Part shown: positions 10,054 through 19,214 of the stretch, in pieces
Numbering within the stretch: the first letter of the stretch is position 1
How the letters are laid out: every line of letters starts with the position of its first letter
Source: Sphingomonas sp.
Lineage (GTDB): Bacteria; Pseudomonadota; Alphaproteobacteria; Sphingomonadales; Sphingomonadaceae
Length of the DNA: 64,000 bases
Direction of reading: 5' to 3'
Assembly (NCBI RefSeq): GCF_017304615.1
Contig: NZ_JAFKLZ010000003.1
Span: 62,001-126,000, forward strand
The notes under the pieces: model-generated
Database searches by the model: none
Seen by the model: the letters and a program-made list of their open reading frames with translations, nothing else
Told to the model about the DNA's origin: nothing
Made by a program: the position numbers and the translations under genes

Positions 10054-12171
10054 TCAGTCGGCGAGGATCAGCGCATCGAGCGCGATCGCGCCCTGGCCTT
10101 GCGGAAAGACGATCACCGGATTGAGATCGATCTCGCGGATCGCCGGCGTGCCGAGCAGCAGCCGGCCGAGCCGCGCGACGATCGCGGCCACCGCCTCGAC
10201 ATCGAGTGCGGGCGATCCCCGCCACCCGTCGAGCAGCGCCCCGGATTTGAGCGCGCGCAGCTCGGCCATGATCGCCTCGTGCGGCAGATCGGGCGGGAGC
10301 AGCCGGACGTCCTGCAGGATCTCGGCCTGCACGCCGCCGAAGCCGATCAGGATGACCGGCCCCCATTCGGGATCGTTGCGCGCGCCGACGATCAGCTCGG
10401 CCCCGCGCGCGCCCATCGTCTCTATCAGCGCGCCGTCCAGCGACACGCTCGCGTCATAAGCTGCGACATTGTCGTGCAGTCGCTGCCACGCTGCGCCAAG
10501 CGCATCGGCGTCGGCGAGATTAAGGATGACTCCGCCCGCATCGCTCTTGTGGCTGAGTGCTTGTGCCTGCGCCTTGAGCACGACGGGATAGCCGATCCGC
10601 GCCGCGACCGCCTGCGCCTCCTCGGCCGTGGTGGCGAATCCACCCTTGGGAAAGGGCACGCCGATTGCCGCCAGCACCGCCTTGGCGCGATATTCCGGGA
10701 TCACCCCACCATGCGGCAACGCGGCCGTGACGGGCGCGAGACCGGCGATGCCGTCATGCGGCCGCGCGTTCAGCCGGGCGACGGCGCGAAAGGCACGATC
10801 GGGCGACGGGAAATACGGGACTCCGAGCGCTCGCAGCGCGGTGATGAAGTGGGACGGCACCGGCGCTCCCTCGTCGAGCCCCGCGAAGATCACTGCCTTT
10901 GCGGGGGCGAGCGCGCGGATCGCCTCAATGATCGGCTCGAATTTGAGCTTCGCGGTCGCCGCATCGGTCTGGATGATCCCGAGGATGATCGCGCTGAAAC
11001 GATCGTCGGCGAGCAACGGCGCAAGCGTGCGGCGATAGAGATCGGGATCGACCAAGGATTGCGCGGTCAGGTCCATCGGATTGCTGACCGGAATGAAATC
11101 CGGCATCGCGGAGCGCAGGGCGGCGCTCGTTTCGGGCGCGGGAGCAGGAAGATCGAGCCCGATCGCCTCGCACAGATCGAGCGCCAGCGCCTTGAACGCG
11201 CCCGATTCGGTTAGCACCGCCGCGCCGCCCGGCGCGAGCGGGCCGCAGCGGATCGCGAGATCGATCACGTCGGCAAGTTCCTCCAGCCCGCCGACCAGCA
11301 CGACGCCGGCATGTTCGGCCAGCGTCTTCATCACCTGCCAGTCGCCCGCCATCGCGCCGGTATGCGTCGCGGCGGATTCGCGCGCCGCGCTCGACCGGCC
11401 CGGATGCAGCAGCATGATCGGCTTGCCCGCCGCGCGCGCCTTAGCCGCGAGCGCGAGGAAACGCCGTGGCTGGCGGAATTGCTCGACGATCAGCGCGATG
11501 ACCCGGGTGTGCGGCGCATCGATCAGGTGATCGAGATAATCCTCCGCGCCCGATGCCGCCTCGTTGCCGGTCGAGACCGAGATCGAGATGCCGAGCCCCT
11601 TGGACATCAACGTAGTGCCCAGCACCACCGCCATCGCCCCCGATTGCGAGACGATGCCGACGCCCGGCCGGTCGCCTAGCCGCTCGGCGGGGGTCTTGAC
11701 GAAGGTGAGCGCGATCCCGTCGACATAATTGGTCATGCCGAGGCAGTTCGGCCCCTCGATCACCATGCCGCTGTCGGCGGCGATCCGCGCCAGTTCACGC
11801 TGGACGGCGAACCCTTCCTCGCCGCCCTCGGCGAAGCCCGCCGCGAAGATCACCGCCGCGCCGACATCGCGCCGGGCGAGCGCGCGCACCGTGTCGAGCA
11901 CAGCCGCGCCGGGAATCGCGAGCACCGCCGCATCGACGCCGATCGGCAGATCGTCGACCGAGCGCAGGCATAACCGGCCGGCCAGCATGTCGTGCTTCGC
12001 GTTGATCAGGTGGATATCGCCGGCAAAGCCATGCAGCTCCAGATTGGCGAGCACCTGATTGCCGAGCGCGCCGGTGCGTTCGGACACGCCGAGAATGGCG
12101 ACCGAGCGTGCCTTCAGCAGGCGATCGAGCGCGCGCGCGCCGGGCGGCGCGATCGTGGCGGCGACCGTCAT
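10054..12171 (-). CDS. ferA: ADP-forming acyl-CoA synthetase, probable feruloyl-CoA synthetase
   Basis: A 705-residue protein with the full architecture of ADP-forming acetyl-CoA synthetases: CoA-binding domain (residues about 15-110, SVAILGVSERTGALGNQ), two succinyl-CoA-ligase-like domains, the phosphohistidine loop with His270 in THTGAMAG, and a C-terminal ATP-grasp domain (from about 480, YPVVLKAQ, HKSDAGGV, GVQAEILQD). FerA of Sphingobium is a feruloyl-CoA synthetase of this superfamily. The overlap by 4 nt with a hydroxycinnamoyl-CoA hydratase/lyase gene, and the aldehyde dehydrogenase beyond, support the same role here: activation of ferulate or p-coumarate with CoA and ATP. The exact acid used is inferred. 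Confidence 0.85.
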   Translation of the reverse strand: MTVAATIAPPGARALDRLLKARSVAILGVSERTGALGNQVLANLELHGFAGDIHLINAKHDMLAGRLCLRSVDDLPIGVDAAVLAIPGAAVLDTVRALARRDVGAAVIFAAGFAEGGEEGFAVQRELARIAADSGMVIEGPNCLGMTNYVDGIALTFVKTPAERLGDRPGVGIVSQSGAMAVVLGTTLMSKGLGISISVSTGNEAASGAEDYLDHLIDAPHTRVIALIVEQFRQPRRFLALAAKARAAGKPIMLLHPGRSSAARESAATHTGAMAGDWQVMKTLAEHAGVVLVGGLEELADVIDLAIRCGPLAPGGAAVLTESGAFKALALDLCEAIGLDLPAPAPETSAALRSAMPDFIPVSNPMDLTAQSLVDPDLYRRTLAPLLADDRFSAIILGIIQTDAATAKLKFEPIIEAIRALAPAKAVIFAGLDEGAPVPSHFITALRALGVPYFPSPDRAFRAVARLNARPHDGIAGLAPVTAALPHGGVIPEYRAKAVLAAIGVPFPKGGFATTAEEAQAVAARIGYPVVLKAQAQALSHKSDAGGVILNLADADALGAAWQRLHDNVAAYDASVSLDGALIETMGARGAELIVGARNDPEWGPVILIGFGGVQAEILQDVRLLPPDLPHEAIMAELRALKSGALLDGWRGSPALDVEAVAAIVARLGRLLLGTPAIREIDLNPVIVFPQGQGAIALDALILAD

Positions 12172-13025
12172 GCCTCGCGCGCCTTCTGCTTGCTCGTGTC
12201 ATAGGCGCCGAGACCGGGCTTGAAGGTCTTGTCGTCGATGAACTGCCTGATGCCTTCCTTGCGGCCTTCATTGTCCTGACTGTTGGCGGCTTCCTGCGCG
12301 CGGATCAGATAATCCTCGGCATTGTCGTAAGTCATCTCGCCGACCCGCCGGATCGCATCCTTGGTCGCCTTGAGCGCGACCGGATTCTTCTTGAGCAGCA
12401 CGGTCGCGACCGCGGTCACGCGCGCCCTGAGATCGGCGAGCGGCAACGCCTCGTTGACGAGGCCCCAGGCGGCGGCAGTTTTGCCGTCGACATTCTCGCC
12501 CATCATCGCGTGGTACATCGCCTTGCGGAACGGCATCAGCTCGGTCGCGACCTTGGTGGCGCCGCCGCCGGGCAGGATACCCCAGTTGATCTCGGAAAGG
12601 CCGAACTGCGCGTCTTCCGCCGCATAAGCGAGATCACAGGCGAAGAGAGGGCCATACCCGCCGCCGAAGCACCAGCCATTGACCATCGCGATCGTCGGCT
12701 TCTGATACCAGCGCAGCCGCCGCCACCAGCCATAGCTCTCGCGTTGCGCTTGGCGCGTGGCGCCGAGCCCCTTCGCCTCGGTCTCGCGGAAATATTCCTT
12801 GAGGTCCATGCCCGCCGACCAGGCGGTGCCCTCGCCGGTAAGCACCAGCACGCCGACATCGTCGCGATATTCGAGCGCGTCGAGCACCCCCATCATCTCG
12901 CGGTTGAGCGTGGGGGACATGCAATTGCGCTTCTCGGGCCGGTTGAAGGCGACCCAGGCGATGCGATCGACGATGTCATAGGCGACGGTGCCCAGCGGGG
13001 ATGTCTCGGTCATTGGATTTTCCAT
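12168..13025 (-). CDS. ferB: Hydroxycinnamoyl-CoA (feruloyl-CoA) hydratase/lyase
   Basis: A 285-residue crotonase-family protein that follows the hydroxycinnamoyl-CoA hydratase-lyase signature closely: FNRPEKRNCMSPTLNREMM, TAWSAGMDLKEYFRE, MVNGWCFGGGYGPL, GLSEINWGILPGG and FIDDKTFKPGL. Glu145 and Trp148 match the catalytic Glu143 and Trp146 of the Pseudomonas enzyme. It hydrates feruloyl-CoA and splits it to vanillin and acetyl-CoA. Two residues that line the phenol pocket in the Pseudomonas enzyme (Ser123, Tyr239) align with Gly125 and Ile241, so specificity may differ. The stop overlaps the start of the CoA ligase by 4 nt. An alternative start at residue 5 (MTETSP) is possible. Confidence 0.87.
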   Translation of the reverse strand: MENPMTETSPLGTVAYDIVDRIAWVAFNRPEKRNCMSPTLNREMMGVLDALEYRDDVGVLVLTGEGTAWSAGMDLKEYFRETEAKGLGATRQAQRESYGWWRRLRWYQKPTIAMVNGWCFGGGYGPLFACDLAYAAEDAQFGLSEINWGILPGGGATKVATELMPFRKAMYHAMMGENVDGKTAAAWGLVNEALPLADLRARVTAVATVLLKKNPVALKATKDAIRRVGEMTYDNAEDYLIRAQEAANSQDNEGRKEGIRQFIDDKTFKPGLGAYDTSKQKAREA

Positions 13026-13043
13026 TCCGTGCGTTGAAGTGAG

Positions 13044-14477
13044 TCAGATGGGAAAGTGGCCGGGCTGGGTCTCGATCGTGATCCAGCGCAGCTCGGTGAA
13101 GCTGTCGATCCCGGCCTTGCCGCCGAAGCGGCCGTAGCCGGAGGCCTTGGTGCCCCCGAACGGCATCTGCGCCTCGTCGTGTACGGTCGGGCCGTTGACG
13201 TGGCAGATGCCCGATCTGATCTGGCGCGCGACGCGCAGGCCGCGCGCGGTGTCGCGCGTGAAGACAGCAGCGGAGAGCCCGTATTCAGTATCGTTGGCGA
13301 GGACGATCGCCTCGGCCTCATCCCTCGCGCGGATCACCGCGACGACGGGCCCGAAGCTTTCGTCGCGGAACAGCTTCATCGCGGGCGTGACGCGGTCGAT
13401 CACGTGCGCGGGCATCAGCACGCCGTCGGCCGCTCCCCCTGCCAGCATCTCCGCGCCCGCCGCGAGCGCGTCTTCGATCAGCGCCGTCACGTGCGCGACG
13501 GTCCTGCGATCGATCACCGCGCCGAGCGGCGCCTTGCCTTCGCTCGGATCGCCGACCGCCATCGTATCGACCTTGCGCGCGAACTTCTCGACAAAGGCGT
13601 CGGCGATCGCATCGAGCACGATGATCCGCTCGGTCGACATGCAGATCTGCCCGGAATTCATGAACGCGCCGAACGCCGCCGCCTTCACCGCCTCGTCGAG
13701 ATCCGCATCCTCGAGCACGATCAGCGGCGCCTTGCCGCCAAGTTCAAGCAGCACCGGCTTGAGATACTCGGCCGCGCGCTTCGCGATGATGCGGCCAACC
13801 GCAGTCGATCCGGTGAAGTTGATGCGGCGCACTGCGGGATGATCGATCAGCGCGCCGACCACTGCGCCGGCATCCTCGGGCGCGTTGGTGACGATGCCGA
13901 CGCTGCCCTCGGGCAAGCCGCCCTCGCGGAACGCGGCGACGATGAGGCCGTGGGTGCGTGGGCATTGCTCGCTCGCCTTGAGGATCACGGTGTTGCCGCA
14001 GGCGAGCGGCACCGCGATCGCGCGCACGCCGAGGATGATCGGCGCGTTCCACGGCGCGATGCCGAGGATCACGCCAATCGGTTCGCGCAAAGCCATCGCG
14101 ATGCAGCCGGGCTTGTCCGAGGGGATGACCTCGCCGCAGATCTGAGTGGTGATCGCCGCTGCCTCCCGCACGATGCCGATCGCAAGATTGAGATTGAACC
14201 GCGCCCAGCCCTCAGTGGCACCGATCTCGGCGACCATCGCATCGACGAAGTCCGGCGCTTTGGCCTGCATTGCGTCCGCCGCGCCCATCAGCAGACGTCG
14301 CCGCTCATTCGGCCCGAGCGCGGACCAGCCGGGAAAGGCTTCCGCCGCCTCATCGGCGATCGCGGCCGCGTCGGCTGGGCTATTGGCGGGCGCCGTCGAG
14401 GCGACCTCGCCGGTGATGGGATTCAGGCGCGTGAAGATTCGGGTATCGATGCGCTCGTCGAGGATCGCGCTGATCAT
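13044..14477 (-). CDS. ligV: Aldehyde dehydrogenase, probable vanillin dehydrogenase
   Basis: A 477-residue NAD(P)-dependent aldehyde dehydrogenase with the expected landmarks: GIAPWNAPIILGVRAIAVPLACGNTV (cofactor floor), LLELGGKAP with the general-base Glu, NSGQICMSTERI with the nucleophilic Cys, and ESFGPVVAV. It falls in the salicylaldehyde/vanillin dehydrogenase-like group by its SGICHVNGPTVHDEAQMPFGG segment. Downstream come the feruloyl-CoA lyase and ligase, so oxidation of vanillin to vanillate is the likely job. The start at 14477 follows AAAGGA; the frame continues to 14783 but that part overlaps the cyclase gene and lacks family similarity. Confidence 0.82.
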   Translation of the reverse strand: MISAILDERIDTRIFTRLNPITGEVASTAPANSPADAAAIADEAAEAFPGWSALGPNERRRLLMGAADAMQAKAPDFVDAMVAEIGATEGWARFNLNLAIGIVREAAAITTQICGEVIPSDKPGCIAMALREPIGVILGIAPWNAPIILGVRAIAVPLACGNTVILKASEQCPRTHGLIVAAFREGGLPEGSVGIVTNAPEDAGAVVGALIDHPAVRRINFTGSTAVGRIIAKRAAEYLKPVLLELGGKAPLIVLEDADLDEAVKAAAFGAFMNSGQICMSTERIIVLDAIADAFVEKFARKVDTMAVGDPSEGKAPLGAVIDRRTVAHVTALIEDALAAGAEMLAGGAADGVLMPAHVIDRVTPAMKLFRDESFGPVVAVIRARDEAEAIVLANDTEYGLSAAVFTRDTARGLRVARQIRSGICHVNGPTVHDEAQMPFGGTKASGYGRFGGKAGIDSFTELRWITIETQPGHFPI

Positions 14478-14518
14478 GGCTATTCCTTTTTGTAATGCTG
14501 CCGTGGCGGCAGGCGTCG

Positions 14519-15490
14519 CTATTTGATCGCGATCGGATTGACCGGCGCGCCAGTGCCCTGGACGACCTTGAGCGGGGCGGCGGTGTACAGGAACGTCCAC
14601 TGCCCATCGGCCGCGCAATCCTCCGCGAGCGGATCGAGCTGCGCGATCTCGGTGAAGGCGACGCCGAGATTGCGCATCAACGCGTTGTGGAGCGGCATTG
14701 CGACTCCCGAGACCGGATCGATCGAGGTTTCGTTGCCGATCGTGTCGGTGACGAAATTGGGGATCTCCATGTCGCGGAACCATTCCACCAGCGCAGGGCT
14801 GAACGTGAGCCCGGGCTCGACATAATCAGCGTAGAACTCCGCCGGATCGCGCGTATAGAACGAACCGACCCAGCCGGTACGGATCAGCAGGATGTCCCGT
14901 TTCTCGATCAAGACGCCCTGCGCGTCGGCAGTCGCCATCAGGTCTTCGTGATCGAAGGTTTCGGCGCGGTCGAGATGGAGCTTGCCGCGATGTCGGGCAA
15001 TATCGAGCAGGATGCCTCGACCGACCACACCGCGCTCCGCTATCGGTAGGACGCTTGCCTTGGCGAGCCCGCCGATGGTCGATTTCGCGTCATAGCCGTT
15101 ATACAGCTGGTCGTCGTACCAGACATGGCCGAGCGCATCATATTGCGTTGAACCCTGCAGGTTGAGGATCATCATGTCGTCGGCATATTCGGGCTGGGCA
15201 GGCGTGGCGTCCATCTTCCCGCTCAGGAAATCGCCCTTGTCGAGGATGTTGAAGCGCTGGAGCGGGGCGCGTCCCGGCCATAACGGGTCGCCTTGCGGGC
15301 GGCCCATCTGAACCTGCAGCGTGAACGTCTTCCCCTGCTGCACGGCGCTTACGCCGCGCAGAACTTGCGCCGTGTCGAGGTAGTTGAGCGAGCCGACTTC
15401 GTCATCGGGGCCCCATTTGCCCCAATTGGTCGGCATCCCGTGAAGGAGCGAGCGGATACTCGGATTTTCGGTGGACTCCAGATTGCACAT
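14519..15490 (-). CDS. Cyclase-family hydrolase (kynurenine formamidase-like)
   Basis: A 323-residue protein of the cyclase family (metal-dependent hydrolases related to arylformamidases). GKWGPDDEVGSLNYL near the N-terminus and TVV-type C-terminal beta elements fit the larger subgroup. The usual metal motif HxGTHxDxPxH is replaced by YDALGHVWYDDQLYNG, so only part of the ligand set is visible, a pattern I associate with this subgroup rather than with a broken gene. It heads the ferulate operon, 41 nt before the vanillin dehydrogenase start. A ribosome site GGAGGGAGAGGG precedes the ATG. It could hydrolyse an ester, amide or lactone intermediate; the substrate is unknown. Confidence 0.75.
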   Translation of the reverse strand: MCNLESTENPSIRSLLHGMPTNWGKWGPDDEVGSLNYLDTAQVLRGVSAVQQGKTFTLQVQMGRPQGDPLWPGRAPLQRFNILDKGDFLSGKMDATPAQPEYADDMMILNLQGSTQYDALGHVWYDDQLYNGYDAKSTIGGLAKASVLPIAERGVVGRGILLDIARHRGKLHLDRAETFDHEDLMATADAQGVLIEKRDILLIRTGWVGSFYTRDPAEFYADYVEPGLTFSPALVEWFRDMEIPNFVTDTIGNETSIDPVSGVAMPLHNALMRNLGVAFTEIAQLDPLAEDCAADGQWTFLYTAAPLKVVQGTGAPVNPIAIK

Positions 15491-15599
15491 ATCCCTCTCC
15501 CTCCGATCAACGACCGGACAAAGCTTTATTTGGGAATGGCAACCGAGGAAAAACCGCTTCCTTCAGTTGTGGTTCGTCTCGCACGGTTGGAAAGCGCCG

Positions 15600-16517
15600 T
15601 CAAGACGGATGGGCGCCCGCTCGGGCCGCAAAAATTTCCGCGCATTGTTGCTGCAGCATTTCGATGAACCGCAAGGTGGCGGCCGAGCGCGAGCGTTCGC
15701 GAGCAGTTGCGACCACCCACGTGATCGCGACGCCCTGGATGGGCGCCGCCGAGACCAGGCCGCGATCCAGCGCCTCGCTCGCGGCGCCGAGAGTCGCGAC
15801 GGTATAGCAGCCGCCAGCGCCGACCAGATCGATGCTGAGCGGCAGCGCATCAGCCTCAATACGAATGTTGAGATCGATCCCGGCGCGTGCAGCCAGCCGG
15901 TCGAGCAACTTGCGAAAACTATTCGGCTGGCTCGCGATCAGCAGCGGCAAGCCCTTTAGATCGACGATCTGGCGGGGCTCGTCCATGCAGAGCGATGCCT
16001 CGATCGGGCCGACCAGGCACAACGGGTCGGTGGCGAGGGGAATAGTGTCGAGACCGTCGAGTACCTCTATCGTCGGCACCACCGCGGCGTCGACCTGATT
16101 GTTGCTGACGAGATCGCGCAGCACTAGCGTCGTTGCCTCGACCATGCGGATACGCACCGCCGGATGATCGCCGCAGAATCGCCGCACGACAGGCACGACC
16201 GCGAAGGTGCGCAGCGAGGGTGTCGTGCCGACCACTAGGCTGCCGCTCGGTTCGTTGGCATGCGCGCGCGTGTCGCTGCCGAGCGCGTCGATCTGGCGAA
16301 GGATGCCGAGGCTCTGCTCGCGGAAATAGAGGCCTGCTTCCGTAAGTACGGCACCGCGCCGGTGGCGGATCAAAAGAGGTACACCGAGCTCGTGCTCAAG
16401 CAGCTGAATCTGCGTCGTAATCGAGGGCTGCGCGACGCGCAGCTTCTCCGCCGCGCGGGAAAAACCGCCAGTTTCGGCGACGGCGAGGAAATAACGGATC
16501 GCTCGTAGGTTCGGCAT
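15600..16517 (-). CDS. LysR-type transcriptional regulator
   Basis: A 305-residue protein of normal LysR length. The winged HTH covers residues 4-62 (LRAIRYFLAVAETGGFSRAA ... AQPSITTQIQLLEHELGVPL) and a two-lobed effector-binding domain follows. It is divergent from the TonB-dependent receptor gene at 16776, and the gap between them carries the 36-bp element that is repeated before phyH-tauD. It also lies 109 bp upstream of the cyclase-ferulate operon in the same direction. It is the best candidate regulator of the catabolic operon to its right and of phyH-tauD; the inducer is unknown. Confidence 0.88.
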   Translation of the reverse strand: MPNLRAIRYFLAVAETGGFSRAAEKLRVAQPSITTQIQLLEHELGVPLLIRHRRGAVLTEAGLYFREQSLGILRQIDALGSDTRAHANEPSGSLVVGTTPSLRTFAVVPVVRRFCGDHPAVRIRMVEATTLVLRDLVSNNQVDAAVVPTIEVLDGLDTIPLATDPLCLVGPIEASLCMDEPRQIVDLKGLPLLIASQPNSFRKLLDRLAARAGIDLNIRIEADALPLSIDLVGAGGCYTVATLGAASEALDRGLVSAAPIQGVAITWVVATARERSRSAATLRFIEMLQQQCAEIFAARAGAHPS

Positions 16518-16775
16518 AAGATATATGATTATCCTATTGTAACGATCGAAACAATATCGTTGCCTGATACCTTCTTCCCCCGGTAATCACCTCCTCCTCA
16601 GGGAATGGTTGAATGTCATCGTCGTGATGCGGGAGCCGGAAGACCGCTCCGCCCCGCAAGGCGCCGAAAGTCCGAGATCAAGTACCGGCAAACAGCTGCC
16701 GGCGAAGCGATTCGACGGAGGCGCAATGCGTCGCCGTCGTCACGCTTACGAACAAAAAAAAGAGGGGAGTTTTCC
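16518..16775. other. Divergent promoter region between LysR and TonB receptor genes
   Basis: 258 bp with no supported gene. The left part (16518-16570) is AT-rich and holds the shared element; the rest is GC-rich leader of the TonB-receptor operon, ending in an A-rich tract and GAGGGGAG ribosome site. A reading frame that extends the receptor upstream to 16605 lacks coding character and would place the signal peptide internally. Confidence 0.6.
16527..16562 (+). promoter_or_regulatory. 36-bp element, second copy, with TATTGT-N10-ACAATA dyad
   Basis: Matches 1781-1816 in 31 of 36 positions and points towards the TonB-receptor gene in the same way that the other copy points to phyH. It contains a perfect 6-bp-arm dyad, TATTGT (16535-16540) and ACAATA (16550-16555) allowing for the outer bases, a form typical of LysR binding boxes. 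The LysR start lies only 10 bp away, so autoregulation is plausible. Confidence 0.7.
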
Positions 16776-19166
16776 ATGTCCACAGGATTGAATCCGCGCT
16801 CTGCGAGGGCAAACGGCGCGAGCATGCTGGCGCTCGCCGTAGCAGGCGGCGCGCTCCTCGCCGGCGGCGTGGCGCACGCGCAAACCGCGTCGCGATCCAA
16901 CGACAGCGCTACCGAAGTCGGCGACATCATCGTGACCGCGCAGAAGCGCGAGGAAAAGCTTAATAATGTCGGGATTGCGGTGGCCGTGCTGGGCGCGGAT
17001 CGTCTCGAAAAAGCCGGCTTCAGCGATCCGTCCGACCTGTCGCGGATCGTGCCGGGCTTCACTTATGCCGATTCCAGCCTCAACACGCCGATCTACACGT
17101 TGCGCGGGATCGGCTTCAGCGACACCAGCCTCGCGGCGAGCAGCACCGTCAGCGTCTATGAGGACGAGGTCGCCTATCCGTTTCCTATCACCACCAAAGG
17201 CGCCGCCTTCGATCTCGAGCGCGTCGAGGTGGTCAAGGGACCGCAGGGCACGCTTTATGGCCAGAACACGACGGCGGGCGCGATCAACTATATCGCGCAC
17301 AAGCCGACCGATACCTTTTCGGCGGGGGTCGATCTCGGCTTCGGGCGGTTCAATCATCTCGAAGCGGGCGGCTTCGTCAGCGGGCCGTTGACGGAGCAGA
17401 TTCGCGCGCGCCTGGCGCTCAAATCGGATACCGCCGACGGCTGGCAAGTTAGCCAGACGCGGCCGGGCGACCGCAACGGCAAGGTCCGCAAGTTGACCGG
17501 CCGCCTGATCGTCGATGCCGATCTCAGCGCCGCGCTCCGCGTGTCGCTCACCGCGGAAGGCTGGAGCGACCACGGCCAGACGCAGGCGCCGCAGCTTCGC
17601 GCGCTCGACATCGAATTTCCCGGCAATGCCGATCCCGCGCTGCTCGCCACGCCGATCCCGCCACGCGATCCGCGTATCGCCGACTGGAGCACCAATCTCG
17701 ATCGGCTAAAGCATGACGAATTCGGCCAGCTTGCGGGCCGGATCGATTGGGATCTCAGTGACAAAATCACGATCACGTCACTAACCGCTTATTCGCATTT
17801 CAAGACCCGCGCGAGCAACGAATATGATGCGACCGCGGTCAACATCTTCTCGAACACGACCGGCGGCAAAATCAGCTCGTTCTCGCAGGAACTGCGGCTG
17901 GCGGGCGAGAGCGATATCGTCAAATGGGTGGTCGGCGGCAACTACAGTCATAGCGACACGCACGACACCAATGAGGTCGTCGGCGCGAACACCTCCGCGA
18001 ACCGGCCGCCGGCCGGAACCACGGTCAAAAGCGCCAATAATTTCGCCGACCAGAAGATCTCCGCGATCGCCGCCTTCGCATCGGCGGACTGGCACCTGAC
18101 CGACACGCTCTCGCTGACGACCGGCGCACGCTACACCAGCTTCAAGGCGGATTTCCGGGGGTGCGCCGGCGATTCGGGCGACAACACGCTTTCGCCGATC
18201 ATCCAGTTTGTCAGCAATTCGGTGCGCTCTGGCGCTGGCCTGCCGCTGCTGCCCAATTCCGCCTTCACGCCCGGCATCTTCCAGACCGGCACCTGCACGA
18301 CCTTCGTGAACCCCAACGGCAATGCGAGCCTGACCGCCACACCCGGGCTCACGATCGCCGAGCTCAAAGAGCATAACGTCTCGTGGCGCGGCGCGCTCGA
18401 CTGGAAGCCGATGCCTGATACCCTGCTCTACGTCTCGGTCAGCCAAGGCTATAAATCGGGCAGTTTCCCGACCTTGCCGTCTACCAGCTACACGCAATAT
18501 GATCCCGCCCGGCAGGAAAAAGTCCTCGCTTACGAAGTGGGCGCGAAAGCCAAGCTGTTCGACCGTCGGGTCCAGCTCAACGTCGCCGGCTTCTACTACG
18601 ATTATCGCGACAAACAACTCCGCGGTTTCTTCCGCGATCCGATTTTCGCGACGCTGTCGCGGCTTACCAACGTGCCTAAATCGCATCTTTACGGGATCGA
18701 GGCAGATCTCAGCGCGGTGCCGGTGCGCGGCCTCGCGGTGACGGCATCGGGATCGTACATCAAAACAAGGATCGACGATTATATCGGCCTCGATTCCAAG
18801 GGCGTGGTGACGAACTATGCTGGCCGAATCCTCAGCTATTCGCCCGAATGGCAGTTCAATGCTGACGCCGAATATGGCTGGGCACTTACGGGCAAGATCA
18901 ACGCTTTCGTCGGCGGCAGTTATGCCTATCGATCCTCGGCTTCGGCGGTCTTCGGCGAGGATCCCCGGCTGACGATCGATGCCTACAACACCTTGGATCT
19001 GCGCGCGGGAATCGAGAACAAGCAAGCCGGGTGGCGTGTATTGGTCTATGCCGACAACGTAACGAACGAGTATTACGTTAATAATCTTGTCCCGCTCTAC
19101 GACACGATCAAAGCCTATGCAGGTATGCCCGTCACGTACGGTGTGCGGCTTCATTATGCGTACTGA
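16776..19166 (+). CDS. TonB-dependent outer-membrane receptor
   Basis: A 796-residue protein from the ATG after GAGGGGAG. Residues 1-40 form a signal peptide (hydrophobic ALAVAGGALLAGGVAHAQ). A TonB-box-like GDIIVTAQKREEKL is followed by the plug domain (SDLSRIVPGFTY, YTLRGIGFSD, GPQGTLYGQNTTAGAINYI) and a 22-strand-type barrel ending in RLHYAY with a terminal aromatic residue. It belongs to the sphingomonad receptors used for uptake of aromatic or other organic substrates more than to classical siderophore receptors, by context. First gene of a rightward catabolic operon and divergent from a LysR regulator. Confidence 0.9.
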   Translation: MSTGLNPRSARANGASMLALAVAGGALLAGGVAHAQTASRSNDSATEVGDIIVTAQKREEKLNNVGIAVAVLGADRLEKAGFSDPSDLSRIVPGFTYADSSLNTPIYTLRGIGFSDTSLAASSTVSVYEDEVAYPFPITTKGAAFDLERVEVVKGPQGTLYGQNTTAGAINYIAHKPTDTFSAGVDLGFGRFNHLEAGGFVSGPLTEQIRARLALKSDTADGWQVSQTRPGDRNGKVRKLTGRLIVDADLSAALRVSLTAEGWSDHGQTQAPQLRALDIEFPGNADPALLATPIPPRDPRIADWSTNLDRLKHDEFGQLAGRIDWDLSDKITITSLTAYSHFKTRASNEYDATAVNIFSNTTGGKISSFSQELRLAGESDIVKWVVGGNYSHSDTHDTNEVVGANTSANRPPAGTTVKSANNFADQKISAIAAFASADWHLTDTLSLTTGARYTSFKADFRGCAGDSGDNTLSPIIQFVSNSVRSGAGLPLLPNSAFTPGIFQTGTCTTFVNPNGNASLTATPGLTIAELKEHNVSWRGALDWKPMPDTLLYVSVSQGYKSGSFPTLPSTSYTQYDPARQEKVLAYEVGAKAKLFDRRVQLNVAGFYYDYRDKQLRGFFRDPIFATLSRLTNVPKSHLYGIEADLSAVPVRGLAVTASGSYIKTRIDDYIGLDSKGVVTNYAGRILSYSPEWQFNADAEYGWALTGKINAFVGGSYAYRSSASAVFGEDPRLTIDAYNTLDLRAGIENKQAGWRVLVYADNVTNEYYVNNLVPLYDTIKAYAGMPVTYGVRLHYAY

Positions 19167-19214
19167 CCGATCAGGGCGCCAAACGAAATCAAACCATAGC
19201 GAGGGTGCAACTCT

